Source: DASWJS01 sp036397035
GTDB taxonomy: Bacteria; Actinomycetota; AC-67
Length of the DNA: 64,000 nt
Assembly (NCBI GenBank): GCA_036397035.1
Contig: DASWJS010000015.1
Span: forward strand, 1 to 64,000
Direction: 5' to 3'
The position numbers and the translations under genes are program-made. The stretch's first letter is position 1. Every line of letters begins with the position of its first letter. Below are positions 32,195 to 40,555 of this stretch, in pieces. The notes under the pieces were generated by a model. The model was not told the DNA's origin and searched no databases. It saw only the letters and a program-made list of their open reading frames with translations.

Positions 32195-32341
32195 CACCGC
32201 TTCTCGACCGTTCGCACGGCCGACCTGATCGTCGTGGTCGAAGGCGGGCACGTCCGCGAGGTCGGGACGCACGCGGAACTGATGGCGCGCCGGGGCCTGT
32301 ACGCCGAGCTGTTCGCGCTCCAAGCCTCGGCGTATCGATAG
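32195..32341 (+). pseudogene. ABC transporter ATPase, C-terminal remnant
   Basis: Forty-eight codons read HRFSTVRTADLIVVVEGG, then VREVGTHAELMARRGLYAEL and a final FALQASAYR and stop. This is the H-loop and C-terminal end of an exporter-type ABC ATPase (compare AHRLSTVR and GTHxELL). Nothing before the H-loop histidine is present: the preceding bases belong to the CocE-type gene. No start codon or ribosome binding site serves it. It is a gene scrap left by deletion or insertion. Confidence 0.8.
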
Positions 32342-32550
32342 ACGAGTGACTAGGGCCGATTAGTCCAACGCCTCGGGCCCGTTGGGGTCAATGCGAGCGG
32401 GGAATGCGGCCAATTGGAACGGTTGACCCCGATTGAACGACGTGCCTACCCTCGCCTCGACGAAGGGTTCCCGAGGCCCGAACGAGGTGCCGTCGAGCCG
32501 CTCGAACGCTCCGTGCGCCGAGCATCGCGTAGCGAAAGGAGCTGGCCGCC

Positions 32551-33840
32551 ATGCAACCCACTTCTCGAACCGGTCTTCGTCTTGCGTTCGTCACCGGCCT
32601 GCTCCTCGCGTTTCTTTCCGTTGGGACGCCGGGCGTTCACGGCGGCACGTTCCCCGGCGTCAACGGACTCCTGGCGTTCAGCAGCGACCGGGCGAGCGCG
32701 GGCAGCGCCGAGGTCTACACCATGAACGCGGACGGGACGGGCGTCACCCAACTGACCGACGCCGCGGGTCAGAGCCGGTACCCGTCGTGGTCACCCGACG
32801 GGACGCGGATCGTGTTCGGCAGCTCACGAGACGGCAACTGGGAGATCTACGTCATGAACGCGGACGGCAGCGGCCAGACGCGGCTCACATTCGACGCCGC
32901 GGAGGACGCCTCACCGTCCTGGTCGCACGACGGGACGAAGATTGCGTTCGTCAGCTACCGAACCACGGCAGGCAATCCGACCGGCGACTCGGAGATCTTC
33001 GTGATGAACGCGGACGGCAGCGGCCTGACACAGCTCACGGACAACCTGGTTGCGGACGCCGGCCCTTCCTGGTCTCCGAACGGGAATCGGATCGCGTTCG
33101 ATCGCGACGCGGCAGGCCCTTCGGAGATCTGGGTCATGAAGCCCGACGGAAGCGCGCAAACCCAGCTCACGTTCAACGCCGGCACCCAGGACGTCCAGGC
33201 CTCGTGGTCTCCCGATGGAGGCATGATCGTGTGGACTCGCGATTTCGGGGGCTGCAGCAGCGCCGACGTGCAGCGGATGGACGCCGACGGCACCGACCAA
33301 GCTCCCTTCATCTGCCGCGGCGGCCACGATTCGGACGGGTCCTATGGACCCGACGGCACGAGGGTAGCGTTCGTCGGTTTCGACGGCGATCACGAGGTGT
33401 ACATCAGGGACGCGGACGGCTTGTCCAACGAGACGAAGCTGACCGACAACTCGGCATTCGACGGGGACGTCGACTGGCAGCCGCTGTCGAACTACGACTT
33501 CGTCGGCTTCTTTGCGCCCATCAACGGTCTCCCCACACTGAATCGCGTCAAGGCGGGCGCGGCGGTTCCCGTGAAGTTCAGCCTGAACGGCGACTACGGG
33601 CTCGACATCTTCACGGCCGGCTACCCGAAGTCATTGGCCATCGCCTGTGATTCGGGCGGTTCGGTGGACGGGATCGAAGACACGGTGACGGCGGGATCGA
33701 GCGGCCTGTCCTACGACACGGCGTCGGACACCTACACCTACGTATGGAAGACGTCCAAGGGTTGGAAGGGCACCTGCCGGCAGCTAAACGTCAAACTCGA
33801 CGACGGAACCTCGTACTACGCGAACTTCATGTTCACGTAG
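32551..33840 (+). CDS. Secreted TolB-like PD40 beta-propeller with C-terminal PxKF domain
   Basis: This 429-residue exported protein has a signal peptide (LRLAFVTGLLLAFLSVG). Five or six PD40/WD40-like repeats follow, marked by MNADGSGxTxLT and SWSPDGTRIVF-like blocks (about 35-310). A C-terminal domain has KAGAAVPVKFSLNGDYGLDIF (about 345-365) and ends with YVWKTSKGWKGTC and a C-terminal strand. The VPVKFSL signature is the PxKF domain known from actinobacterial and other surface proteins. AAAGGAG lies about 9 nt before the ATG. It probably acts outside the cell; ligand unknown. Confidence 0.85.
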   Translation: MQPTSRTGLRLAFVTGLLLAFLSVGTPGVHGGTFPGVNGLLAFSSDRASAGSAEVYTMNADGTGVTQLTDAAGQSRYPSWSPDGTRIVFGSSRDGNWEIYVMNADGSGQTRLTFDAAEDASPSWSHDGTKIAFVSYRTTAGNPTGDSEIFVMNADGSGLTQLTDNLVADAGPSWSPNGNRIAFDRDAAGPSEIWVMKPDGSAQTQLTFNAGTQDVQASWSPDGGMIVWTRDFGGCSSADVQRMDADGTDQAPFICRGGHDSDGSYGPDGTRVAFVGFDGDHEVYIRDADGLSNETKLTDNSAFDGDVDWQPLSNYDFVGFFAPINGLPTLNRVKAGAAVPVKFSLNGDYGLDIFTAGYPKSLAIACDSGGSVDGIEDTVTAGSSGLSYDTASDTYTYVWKTSKGWKGTCRQLNVKLDDGTSYYANFMFT

Positions 33841-33842
33841 GG

Positions 33843-34247
33843 TCAGCCTTCGACATGGGCGGTCATCTTCGTCGCCCAGGCGCGCCAGCCGTCGGGCAGG
33901 GCTTCGGCGGCGAGCAGCTCGGCGGCGCGATCGTGCGCGTGGTGATAGACGTGCCCGATCAACGAGATCGAGACGTCGTGGTCGGGACGCTCGACGACCT
34001 CGATCGCGTCGCCGGCGCCCAGCTCGCCCTCTTCCGGGATCGCGAAGTAGGCGCCCCACCGCGCGGCTCGCGCGAAGGCGCGCGGGAACGACGGGTCTTC
34101 CATCCGGATGCCGAGCTTGAAGCACGGCATCCGCGGCTGCGTGACTTGAACGAGCACGGAGCCGATGCGCCACGTTTCGCCGACCAGCGCCTCGTTGACC
34201 GCCTGGTCGTCCCCGTCGACGTTGAAATCCCGAACGCTGCGCCGGCC
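33843..34247 (-). pseudogene. MOSC-domain protein, 5'-truncated
   Basis: The frame encodes the C-terminal half of a YiiM-like MOSC protein: WRIGSVLVQVTQPRMPCFKLG (with the conserved cysteine), a following GELGAGDAIEVVERP segment and a helical tail. The N-terminal part of the domain is missing. There is no ATG, GTG or TTG in frame between the stop of the upstream SRPBCC gene (34250) and the domain, so it cannot be normally expressed. It is a truncated remnant. It abuts the SRPBCC stop with only 2 bp between. Confidence 0.7.
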
Positions 34248-34249
34248 CC

Positions 34250-34720
34250 CTATGCGTCGCCGTCCTGCGCGCGGGGGGCGCCGAGGCTCGTGAGCGCCTT
34301 GGTCAGGCCCGTCGCGACCGGCTTCCCGCGGGTCAGGCGCACCAGCCCGACGATCATCTTCCCCTTGAACCCGACGCCCGTCCGGCTCCACGAGACGTGG
34401 ACCCGGCTTCCGGCGTCGCTCGGCTCGACCCGTGCCGACACGAAGCTGCCGGGCGTGCAGAAGTTGGACTCGCGAACCGTCCACGTGACCGTCCCCGGCG
34501 TCGACCAGTCGTACTCCTCGATCGCCCAGAGCCGCGGGCTGCGCTGGCCCTCGCGCACGATCGCGTGCGGCCCGGAGATCGAGTCCACGCGATAGACCTT
34601 CGGATCCAGGTCGGGCCAGATCTCGGGACGACGCTCGGTGAAGTCCGTGAGCGCCCCGATGACGGTCTCGGCCGGGACCGGCACGTCGATGTCGAACGCG
34701 ATCTTCGTCATCGTCGTCAC
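34250..34720 (-). CDS. SRPBCC (START-like) family protein
   Basis: This 156-residue protein resembles the polyketide cyclase/SRPBCC superfamily, which forms a helix-grip fold for hydrophobic ligands. The start TKIAFDIDVPVPAETVIGALTDF and the central IEEYDWSTPGTVTWTV and later VHVSWSRTGVGFKGKMIVG strands fit. It overlaps the preceding gene by 4 bp, so the two are coupled. The ligand is unknown. The 3' end meets the MOSC remnant. Confidence 0.75.
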   Translation of the reverse strand: MTTMTKIAFDIDVPVPAETVIGALTDFTERRPEIWPDLDPKVYRVDSISGPHAIVREGQRSPRLWAIEEYDWSTPGTVTWTVRESNFCTPGSFVSARVEPSDAGSRVHVSWSRTGVGFKGKMIVGLVRLTRGKPVATGLTKALTSLGAPRAQDGDA

Positions 34721-35013
34721 GCCCTCTCGTCAAGCGTGACCTCGTACCGCTCGACCCCGACGATCTCGTCGCCGGCGTCATCGGCCACGCCGCTGCGGAT
34801 GGCGTTCGCCTTCTCCTCGCTGGCCCGCAGCGCACCCTCGGTCTGCCAGAGCGTGATGCCCATCGACTTCCCGGTGGTGTCGTCGGCCAGGATCAGGAAG
34901 CCGGCGAAGCCCTCCATCTCGCGCGCCACCGGAAGGACCTTCTCCCGTGCGATCCGGGTCGACTCCTTGGCCTCCCCCGGGTTCCCCTTGAAGATGCTCA
35001 CGCGTGCGAACAT
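34717..35013 (-). CDS. ABM-like (antibiotic biosynthesis monooxygenase fold) small protein
   Basis: This 98-residue protein starts MFARVSIFKGNPGEAKEST and has the central GFAGFLILADDTTGKSMGITLW. That pattern is common in dimeric alpha/beta ABM or EthD-type proteins. ATG 35013 is preferred to GTG 35022 because the strong AGGAGGTGAT ribosome binding site is placed 5-6 nt before it. It is coupled by 4 bp to the SRPBCC gene. The catalytic role is unknown. Confidence 0.7.
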   Translation of the reverse strand: MFARVSIFKGNPGEAKESTRIAREKVLPVAREMEGFAGFLILADDTTGKSMGITLWQTEGALRASEEKANAIRSGVADDAGDEIVGVERYEVTLDERA

Positions 35014-35034
35014 CCCTATCACCTCCTCGATTCG

Positions 35035-36362
35035 TCAGGCTACGGGTGACCCCGTGCCCGGGGCATCGGTAGAACTACCTATTCTCGACTCAAGGAGCAG
35101 ATCGTTCTCCATCGCGAACAGGGCGGCGGAGGCGCGCGTCGAAGCCCCGATCTTGGTGTAGACGTGCTGGACGTGCTGGACGTGGTGCTCGGCGGTGCGC
35201 GAGGAGATCGACAGCCGGCGCGCGATCTGCCGGTTGGTCAGCCCTCGGGCGAGCAGCCGCACCACCTCGACTTCGCGATTGCTGAGGCCGGCGGGCCTGG
35301 CGGCTCGGACGGCGAGGTCCGCGTGGCCGGCGGCCTCCACGACGGCGCGAACGCAATCGGGCTCCAGCAGGCCGGCGGCGGCGTCCGCCTTGATCGCGTC
35401 GGCTGCTTGCTCGGCCGTTCGAGCCGGGCGGTGCGGGCGCTCCTGGGTCATGGCCTGGTAGGCGTCGGCCGCGGCGAGCAGCTTCGCCGCCGCGGGGATC
35501 TCGGCGCCGGACGCGCCGTGGTGATAGCCGGTGCCGTCCTGGCGCTCGTGGTGCATGCCGGCGATTCGCGCGAGCGGCGCGAGCGCCGAGGACCGGGCCA
35601 GGATGCGCTCGGAGTGGTAGGGGTGCAGTCGAACCGATTCCCACTCGGCTGTCGTGAGCGGGCCCGCCTTGTCCCAGATCCCGTTGCCGACGCCCGTTCG
35701 GCCCAGGTCGTGGACGAGCGCCGCTCGCCGCACGCTCACGGCGTCCGCGAGCCCGAGGCCGCGCGCGGCTCGTTCCGCGACCTCCGCCACGCCGGAGGAG
35801 TGACCCAGCGTGTAGGGCGACTTCAAGTCGACCATGTCGGCGAACGTTCGAAGGACGCGATCGAGGTCCGCCTCGCCGATGGTGCGGGCGGGCGACGGCT
35901 CGGCGTCCACGACCGCGGTCCAGGGATCGCCGGCCGCGATCTCGGCAAGGAGGCCCGGCCCACGCGTCCGGAACCGTGATCTGCTCGTCGCCCTTCTTGC
36001 CGGATCGAAGCGCACGGGCGAGGTAGCGCGGACGACTGAGCCCCGTGCCCGTTCCGGTCGCAAGCAACAGCGCCATCGTCTCGCGAGCATCGCCGAAGTC
36101 GGTTCGCTCCGCGGAGGGCCGGAAGGTCTGCTCGTCGACGAACAGATAGGCCTCTTCATGCGCGGTCGCCGTACACCCGAGGTGGCGAAGGAGCGTCGTC
36201 AAGTACACGTTCCCGGACCTCTTCCTCGGGCAGGTCCATCCCCCGCGCGAGGCCCGTCGCCAGCAGGCACGAACGGATCGCCTTCTCCGGCGCCTGGCCC
36301 ATGCCCAGGTCGGTGGCGACGGATATCGCCGCCAGCAGGTCGATGAGCCGAAGGTCCGTCAT
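35035..36362 (-). pseudogene. HD-domain/LuxR-type regulator, frameshifted
   Basis: The gene is spread over three frames. An N-terminal helical part (LIDLLAAISVATDLGMGQ) runs from 36362 to about 36205. A second frame carries LTTLLRHLGCTATAHEEA to about 35955. A third frame holds the HD domain (SPYTLGHSSGVAEVAE, VHDLGRTGVGNGIWD, MHHERQDGTGYHHG) and a C-terminal LuxR helix-turn-helix (LSNREVEVVRLLARGLTNRQIARRL). The HD part has GYH rather than the GYP of c-di-GMP phosphodiesterases. Two frameshifts and a probable internal deletion near 35955 indicate decay. Sequencing error could explain one shift but not the missing part. Confidence 0.75.
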
Positions 36363-36440
36363 GCCGAGCTCCCCCAGATCGAGGCTCCAAGCATGCCAGG
36401 CCGCGCGGCCGGAGCCGGGCTGGCTCGCTGAGCCGAGCGG

Positions 36441-37913
36441 CTAGCGGGCGAGGTGCTCGCGCAGGGCGCGCCGGCCGACGACCGCCGCGAGCGAGATCAT
36501 CGCGGCGAGGTTCGCCAGCCCGGCGAGACCGACCGGCAGGCCGCCGCCGGGTGCCAGGGGGCGGGGCGCCCCGACGATCGCCGGGCGGAAGCCGCCGAGC
36601 ACGGAGGCGGGGTCGGCTTCGTGCGGCGGCTCGGCGAGCACGACGGTCCGGGGCACCGCCGGGAGCCGCGCCGGGAGCTTCGGAGCCCGCGCCGCGCCGG
36701 CCGGGACGACGACGAGCGCGTTGGCGACGGGCCGCTCGACGTTGCGCGCGTGCACGCCCGCGCCGACCGACTGCACGATGCGCGAGCCGCGCGCGCTCGG
36801 CAGCAGCCGGTCGCTCGGCCTGTTCACGACGTCGCCGCCGACGACGAAGGTCGTCGAGCCGCCGCCGTCCAAGTTGAGCGCGTCCGTCGCACCGAGCTCG
36901 ATCATCACGTTGGCCGCCTGCACCAGCGTTGCGCCCGCGCTGTAGCCGGGCTGGCGTCCGTCGATCGCGACCAGGAGGATCTCGCCGGCGTCGTTCCAGC
37001 CGACGATCGTGCGCGGGTGCCGCGACCGCACGAACGAGCCGCCGTCGTCCTCGACGACGCGCCGGCCGTCGCGCACCAGCACCGGCACGCCCCCGATCGC
37101 GGTCGTGACCTCCGGCGTGGTCTCCACGCGCAGCAGCATCTCGCGACCGGCGTCGCCGGCCTGCATCGCGCGCCAGAGCGCGCGCAGCGCCCGGGCCGCC
37201 TTGCCGTTGCCCGACAGCACCGCCCCCACAGCCGGGATTCGCGCGTTGCCGATCCCGGAGGCGAACGAGCGCGCGCGCACGAGGACCGTTTGCCCGAGCA
37301 GGAGCCTTCCGCCCCGGGGCGTCACGAACCGAAGGGACAGCTCGGCGCCGTGCCGGTTGGTCGCGGTCCGGTTCCCGAAGGCGCGGGTGTAGAGCACCAG
37401 GCCGTTCCTGCCGCGTTCGCGGTTCACCGCGCGGAGGCGCAGCCGGTCGAGGTCCGTCGTGACGATCGAGCCGTACCAGTCGAGCGCCCCCGCCCGCACG
37501 GCGCCGTCGCGACCCACCATGAGCTGCCGGTGCGAGCGAGCGGGCGATCGGATCATCTCGCCGCCGGACACCACGGCCCCCACCGGCGCGTTGCCGCGGA
37601 AGAAGTCCCCGTTGATCGCCGCGATGCACCCGACGCGCGCGCACATCGCGCTCGGGCGTTCCAGGTGCGCGCCGTCGACGGCGTCGGCGGCGCTGACCGT
37701 TCGAAGCTCGGCTTGGGCTTCCGGCGAGATGCGCGCGACGTTGACGCTGAGGTCGGGGTCAGCGGCCGTGAGGTGCTCGTGAACGACGCCGGTGGCGAGG
37801 CGAGCCCGGCGATCCCTGGCCAGGTCGCGCGCGCCGGCCGCGTGGCCGGGACTGAGCGGCGCGACGGCGGCCGCGAGCGCGGCCGCTAGGACGATGGCAC
37901 GACGTAGACGCAT
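36441..37913 (-). CDS. Secreted phosphodiester glycosidase (NAGPA-domain) protein
   Basis: This 490-residue protein has a signal peptide (AIVLAAALAAAVAPLSPGHA). The NAGPA domain includes AAINGDFFRGNAPVGAVVSG (near residue 95), VAIDGRQPGYSAGATLVQ and the signature ALNLDGGGSTTFVVGG. A C-terminal hydrophobic helix (LAGLANLAAMISLAAVV) is followed by a basic tail, so it is probably anchored to the outer face of the membrane. ATG 37913 gives the correct signal; the frame runs much further upstream but overlaps the next gene. Family members cleave GlcNAc-phosphodiester or related wall glycans; the substrate here is not known. Confidence 0.85.
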   Translation of the reverse strand: MRLRRAIVLAAALAAAVAPLSPGHAAGARDLARDRRARLATGVVHEHLTAADPDLSVNVARISPEAQAELRTVSAADAVDGAHLERPSAMCARVGCIAAINGDFFRGNAPVGAVVSGGEMIRSPARSHRQLMVGRDGAVRAGALDWYGSIVTTDLDRLRLRAVNRERGRNGLVLYTRAFGNRTATNRHGAELSLRFVTPRGGRLLLGQTVLVRARSFASGIGNARIPAVGAVLSGNGKAARALRALWRAMQAGDAGREMLLRVETTPEVTTAIGGVPVLVRDGRRVVEDDGGSFVRSRHPRTIVGWNDAGEILLVAIDGRQPGYSAGATLVQAANVMIELGATDALNLDGGGSTTFVVGGDVVNRPSDRLLPSARGSRIVQSVGAGVHARNVERPVANALVVVPAGAARAPKLPARLPAVPRTVVLAEPPHEADPASVLGGFRPAIVGAPRPLAPGGGLPVGLAGLANLAAMISLAAVVGRRALREHLAR

Positions 37914-38156
37914 GACCTCTGCTTCGATCTCGTGGGCTCCCCACCGGACTAACGACCTCGTCCGGCCGGAGAAACGCTGTGAGAGGGCGTCCGCGTTGCG
38001 GACGCGTAACGATCGCCGCCGGCCCGGGCAATCCGCGGCAAGCCGATAGAACCGGCAAAACCAGGACATCCGAACCGCAAAACAGGAGATCCGGCCGCCG
38101 GGGAAGAACTGCTCGGAAGCGGCGGAAGAAGTCGTTCCGAACAGAACGGGAGGGAC

Positions 38157-39665
38157 GTGAACCGCAGGATCGCGGTCCTGGTGGTCGCCTCGGCGCTCGC
38201 CGTCCCCGGCGTCGTGAGCGCGAAAGTGGACGCGACGTGCCCGCCGATCAACGCGACGACCGCGGTGGCCGGGGTGGTCCAGGACGCCTTCGGCACACCC
38301 GTCCCCGGCCTGACGGTGAGGCCGCACGTGGTCAACAACCCCGCGACGCTCGCCGACTTCGACGTCACCGACGCGCAGGGCCGCTACCGCATCTGCATCG
38401 GCGAGGAGAGCGGCCAGGGTCACAACGCCTACGACATCTACGTCCGCGACGAGAACGACGAGCCGCTCTTCGCCACGGTCAACCAGCCCTACACGACCGT
38501 GACCAACATGGGCGACGCGGACTTCACGCCCGCGACGGGGCTGCCCGTCCTGTACACCACGAACCTCAGCATCGTTCCCCAGGACATCTCGACCGCGACG
38601 AGCGGCCGCTTGGTCGAGTTCGTGGTCCGCTCGAAGGCGCCGGCCTCGACGACGATGGAGCTGACGCTCGAGCACCTTCCCGCGGGCCCGCCGATCGACA
38701 TGCCCGCCGACGGGACCGAAGGGGGCGGGCCGCTCGCCGGAGGCTGGAACCGCTGGAAGCACAGCGTTTGGTTCGCCGAGGACACGGGCGAGCGGCAGTG
38801 GTGGGCCGACCTCGTCGGCAAGGCCGGCTCGCTGCCGATCACCCAGGCCGACCGCGTGCCCTACGTCGTGGACAACACGCCGCCGCTGATCAACAACGGC
38901 TCGACGCCGCTGACGTGCGACCCCGGAGTCGTGGCGAACCCCCTCTCGCCGCCGGAGACGACGAACCCGCAACCGGTCGTCACCCAAGGCGCGTGCGACA
39001 AGTTCGTGAACAACGCACGATCCGGACTCAACCCGTTCTCGCTGACCGGCAAGATCTGCCCGACGAGCAACCTGTCGAACCCCGCCTGCGAGGCCATCCA
39101 CCCCGTGCTCGACGAGCAGGCGATCACCTGGCTCCCGCCGGCGCCGCTCGCGCTGGGCGACCACTACCTCGGCTGGACGATCCGCGACTACGCGGGCAAC
39201 CAGGTCTCCTCGCCGGTCGGCAAGCTCCTTCGCATCACCGACTCGGGCGGGCAAACGCCGGTGATCAACGGCCTGCAGCCGGGGAACCTCGGCCAGGGTC
39301 AGACGCTCGGCGTCGTGATCGGCGCGACGCCGACGACGCCCTCGTCGGCGCCCTACATCGGGTTCAAGGTGACCGACGCCGACGGCTACCGCGACATCGC
39401 GCCCGGCTCGGTCACGTTGCGGGTCTACTACCAGGACGAGAACGCGCTCGTGTACGTCTACGACCCGGCGATGGGGCCGTTCGAATACGACCCGGTCACC
39501 AAGCGCGGCGGCGCCGACTTCGACCTCACGACCGGCGTGCTTCGGGCGTCCTACCGGCCGCAGGGAGCGCCGCCGGGGCGCTACCTGGCCTCCGCCTCGG
39601 CCACGGACCACGGCGGCAACTCCGTCACGATGTCCTGGCACTGGCTCCTGGTCGCCGCGGTCTAG
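38157..39665 (+). CDS. Secreted protein of unknown function
   Basis: This 502-residue protein has a Sec signal (NRRIAVLVVASALAVPGVVSA). A carboxypeptidase-regulatory-like beta domain follows at about 35-110 (AVAGVVQDAFGTPVPGLTV, AQGRYRICIG). Further beta-rich regions contain YVVDNTPPLINNGSTP and YIGFKVTDADGYRDIAPGSV, and an Ig-like end is suggested by YLASASATDHGGNSVTM. Cysteines are paired (CDP, CDK, CPT, CEA). The GTG start has GGGAGGGAC directly upstream. The domain make-up suggests an extracellular adhesion or structural protein. No enzyme motif is seen. Confidence 0.65.
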   Translation: MNRRIAVLVVASALAVPGVVSAKVDATCPPINATTAVAGVVQDAFGTPVPGLTVRPHVVNNPATLADFDVTDAQGRYRICIGEESGQGHNAYDIYVRDENDEPLFATVNQPYTTVTNMGDADFTPATGLPVLYTTNLSIVPQDISTATSGRLVEFVVRSKAPASTTMELTLEHLPAGPPIDMPADGTEGGGPLAGGWNRWKHSVWFAEDTGERQWWADLVGKAGSLPITQADRVPYVVDNTPPLINNGSTPLTCDPGVVANPLSPPETTNPQPVVTQGACDKFVNNARSGLNPFSLTGKICPTSNLSNPACEAIHPVLDEQAITWLPPAPLALGDHYLGWTIRDYAGNQVSSPVGKLLRITDSGGQTPVINGLQPGNLGQGQTLGVVIGATPTTPSSAPYIGFKVTDADGYRDIAPGSVTLRVYYQDENALVYVYDPAMGPFEYDPVTKRGGADFDLTTGVLRASYRPQGAPPGRYLASASATDHGGNSVTMSWHWLLVAAV

Positions 39666-39718
39666 CGAACCGGCCCGGGCTCCAAGGGGAACGGCGCGGT
39701 GGCCGTTACCCTTGGCTC

Positions 39719-40147
39719 ATGGCCACCTACGGCGAGCACATGCTGGCCCAGGCTGAGCGCCGCGGGCGCGCGCGCAGCGCGCGGCGGCGGCGCGTCCGGT
39801 TGCTGTGGCCGTCGCTCGCGATGATCTTCTGGTCGCTGGCCGACCTGCTCGCCGCGCGGCACGAGCGCACGCTCGGCGCGGGCGTGGGGCCAGCCGGCCA
39901 GCTCGTCGACCATGTGCAACCGATCGCATGGACGGTCCTGCTCGTCGCCGTGCCGCTCGTCGCGTCGTTGAAACCCCAGCCGGTCAAGGCGGGCGCGCTG
40001 CTCGCGCTGCTGGCGGGTCCGGTGTTCGGCACCGCCATCTTCGGCACGGGCGGCTGGCGATGGTGGCAGGCGACGATCGTGGGCGCGGCGTGCCTGTTGA
40101 TCCTCGCCGCGTCGAATCCCTCCCCGCAGCCGTCGCCCGCCGGCTGA
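39719..40147 (+). CDS. Hypothetical small membrane protein
   Basis: This 142-residue protein has a basic N-terminus (AERRGRARSARRRRVRLLW) and four hydrophobic stretches near 33, 70, 95 and 122. The family is not recognised. ATG 39719 is used; the frame continues upstream through the preceding gene as an artefact. It lies 53 bp after that gene on the same strand and runs into the end of rsfS with a 1-bp gap. Confidence 0.55.
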   Translation: MATYGEHMLAQAERRGRARSARRRRVRLLWPSLAMIFWSLADLLAARHERTLGAGVGPAGQLVDHVQPIAWTVLLVAVPLVASLKPQPVKAGALLALLAGPVFGTAIFGTGGWRWWQATIVGAACLLILAASNPSPQPSPAG

Positions 40148-40148
40148 C

Positions 40149-40520
40149 TCAGTCGGCGTTCGCCGCGGTCCGGCCCTGCGGCTCGGCGTGTCCGGCGGCA
40201 GGCTCCCACGCCACGACCGGCGCGTCGCGCCAGAGCCGCTCCAGCTCGTAGTACGCGCGCTCTTCCTCGGTGAAGACGTGCACCACGACGTCGATGTAGT
40301 CCAGCAACAGCCAGCGGTTGTGCTGCACGCCTTCCCGGCGAGCCGGACGCTCGTCCTTCGCGCGCAGCGCCTCCTCTACCGCTTCGCCGATCGCCCGCAC
40401 CTGCCGGTCGGTGCGGCCGGAGGCGATGACGAAGAAGTCCGTGACGGCGGTCAGGTCGCCGACTTCCAGGACCAGGATGTCGATGCCGTTCTTCTCGGCG
40501 GCCGCTCGGGCCGCGCGCAC
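40149..40520 (-). CDS. rsfS: Ribosomal silencing factor RsfS
   Basis: RsfS binds L14 and blocks subunit joining in slow growth. The conserved core is present: KNGIDILVLEVGDLTAVTDF, then VIASGRTDRQVRAIGEAVEE and WLLLDYIDVVVHVFTEEERAYYELERLW. GTG 40520 gives 123 residues but trims the usual N-terminal helix. A CTG at 40559 with GGAG 8 nt upstream would give 136 residues and overlap the LCP stop, and may be the true start. It is last in the nadD-LCP-rsfS operon, a common actinobacterial order. Confidence 0.93.
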   Translation of the reverse strand: MRAARAAAEKNGIDILVLEVGDLTAVTDFFVIASGRTDRQVRAIGEAVEEALRAKDERPARREGVQHNRWLLLDYIDVVVHVFTEEERAYYELERLWRDAPVVAWEPAAGHAEPQGRTAANAD

Positions 40521-40555
40521 CGCGAGGGCTCGCGCTCGTGTGCGGTTCGCTCTGG

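Noticed and set aside
29421..32228. 935-residue ORF overlapping the CocE-type gene in another frame
   Set aside because: Arg/Pro/Ala-rich shadow; the CocE frame has the signal peptide, catalytic motifs and ribosome binding site.
35035..36159. HD/LuxR ORF as an intact 374-residue gene starting at 36159
   Set aside because: Its first 70 or so residues are out-of-frame nonsense and the real N-terminal parts lie in two other frames.
37914..39641. Upstream continuation of the phosphodiester glycosidase frame
   Set aside because: It is antisense to the secreted protein at 38157-39665 and the signal peptide begins at 37913.
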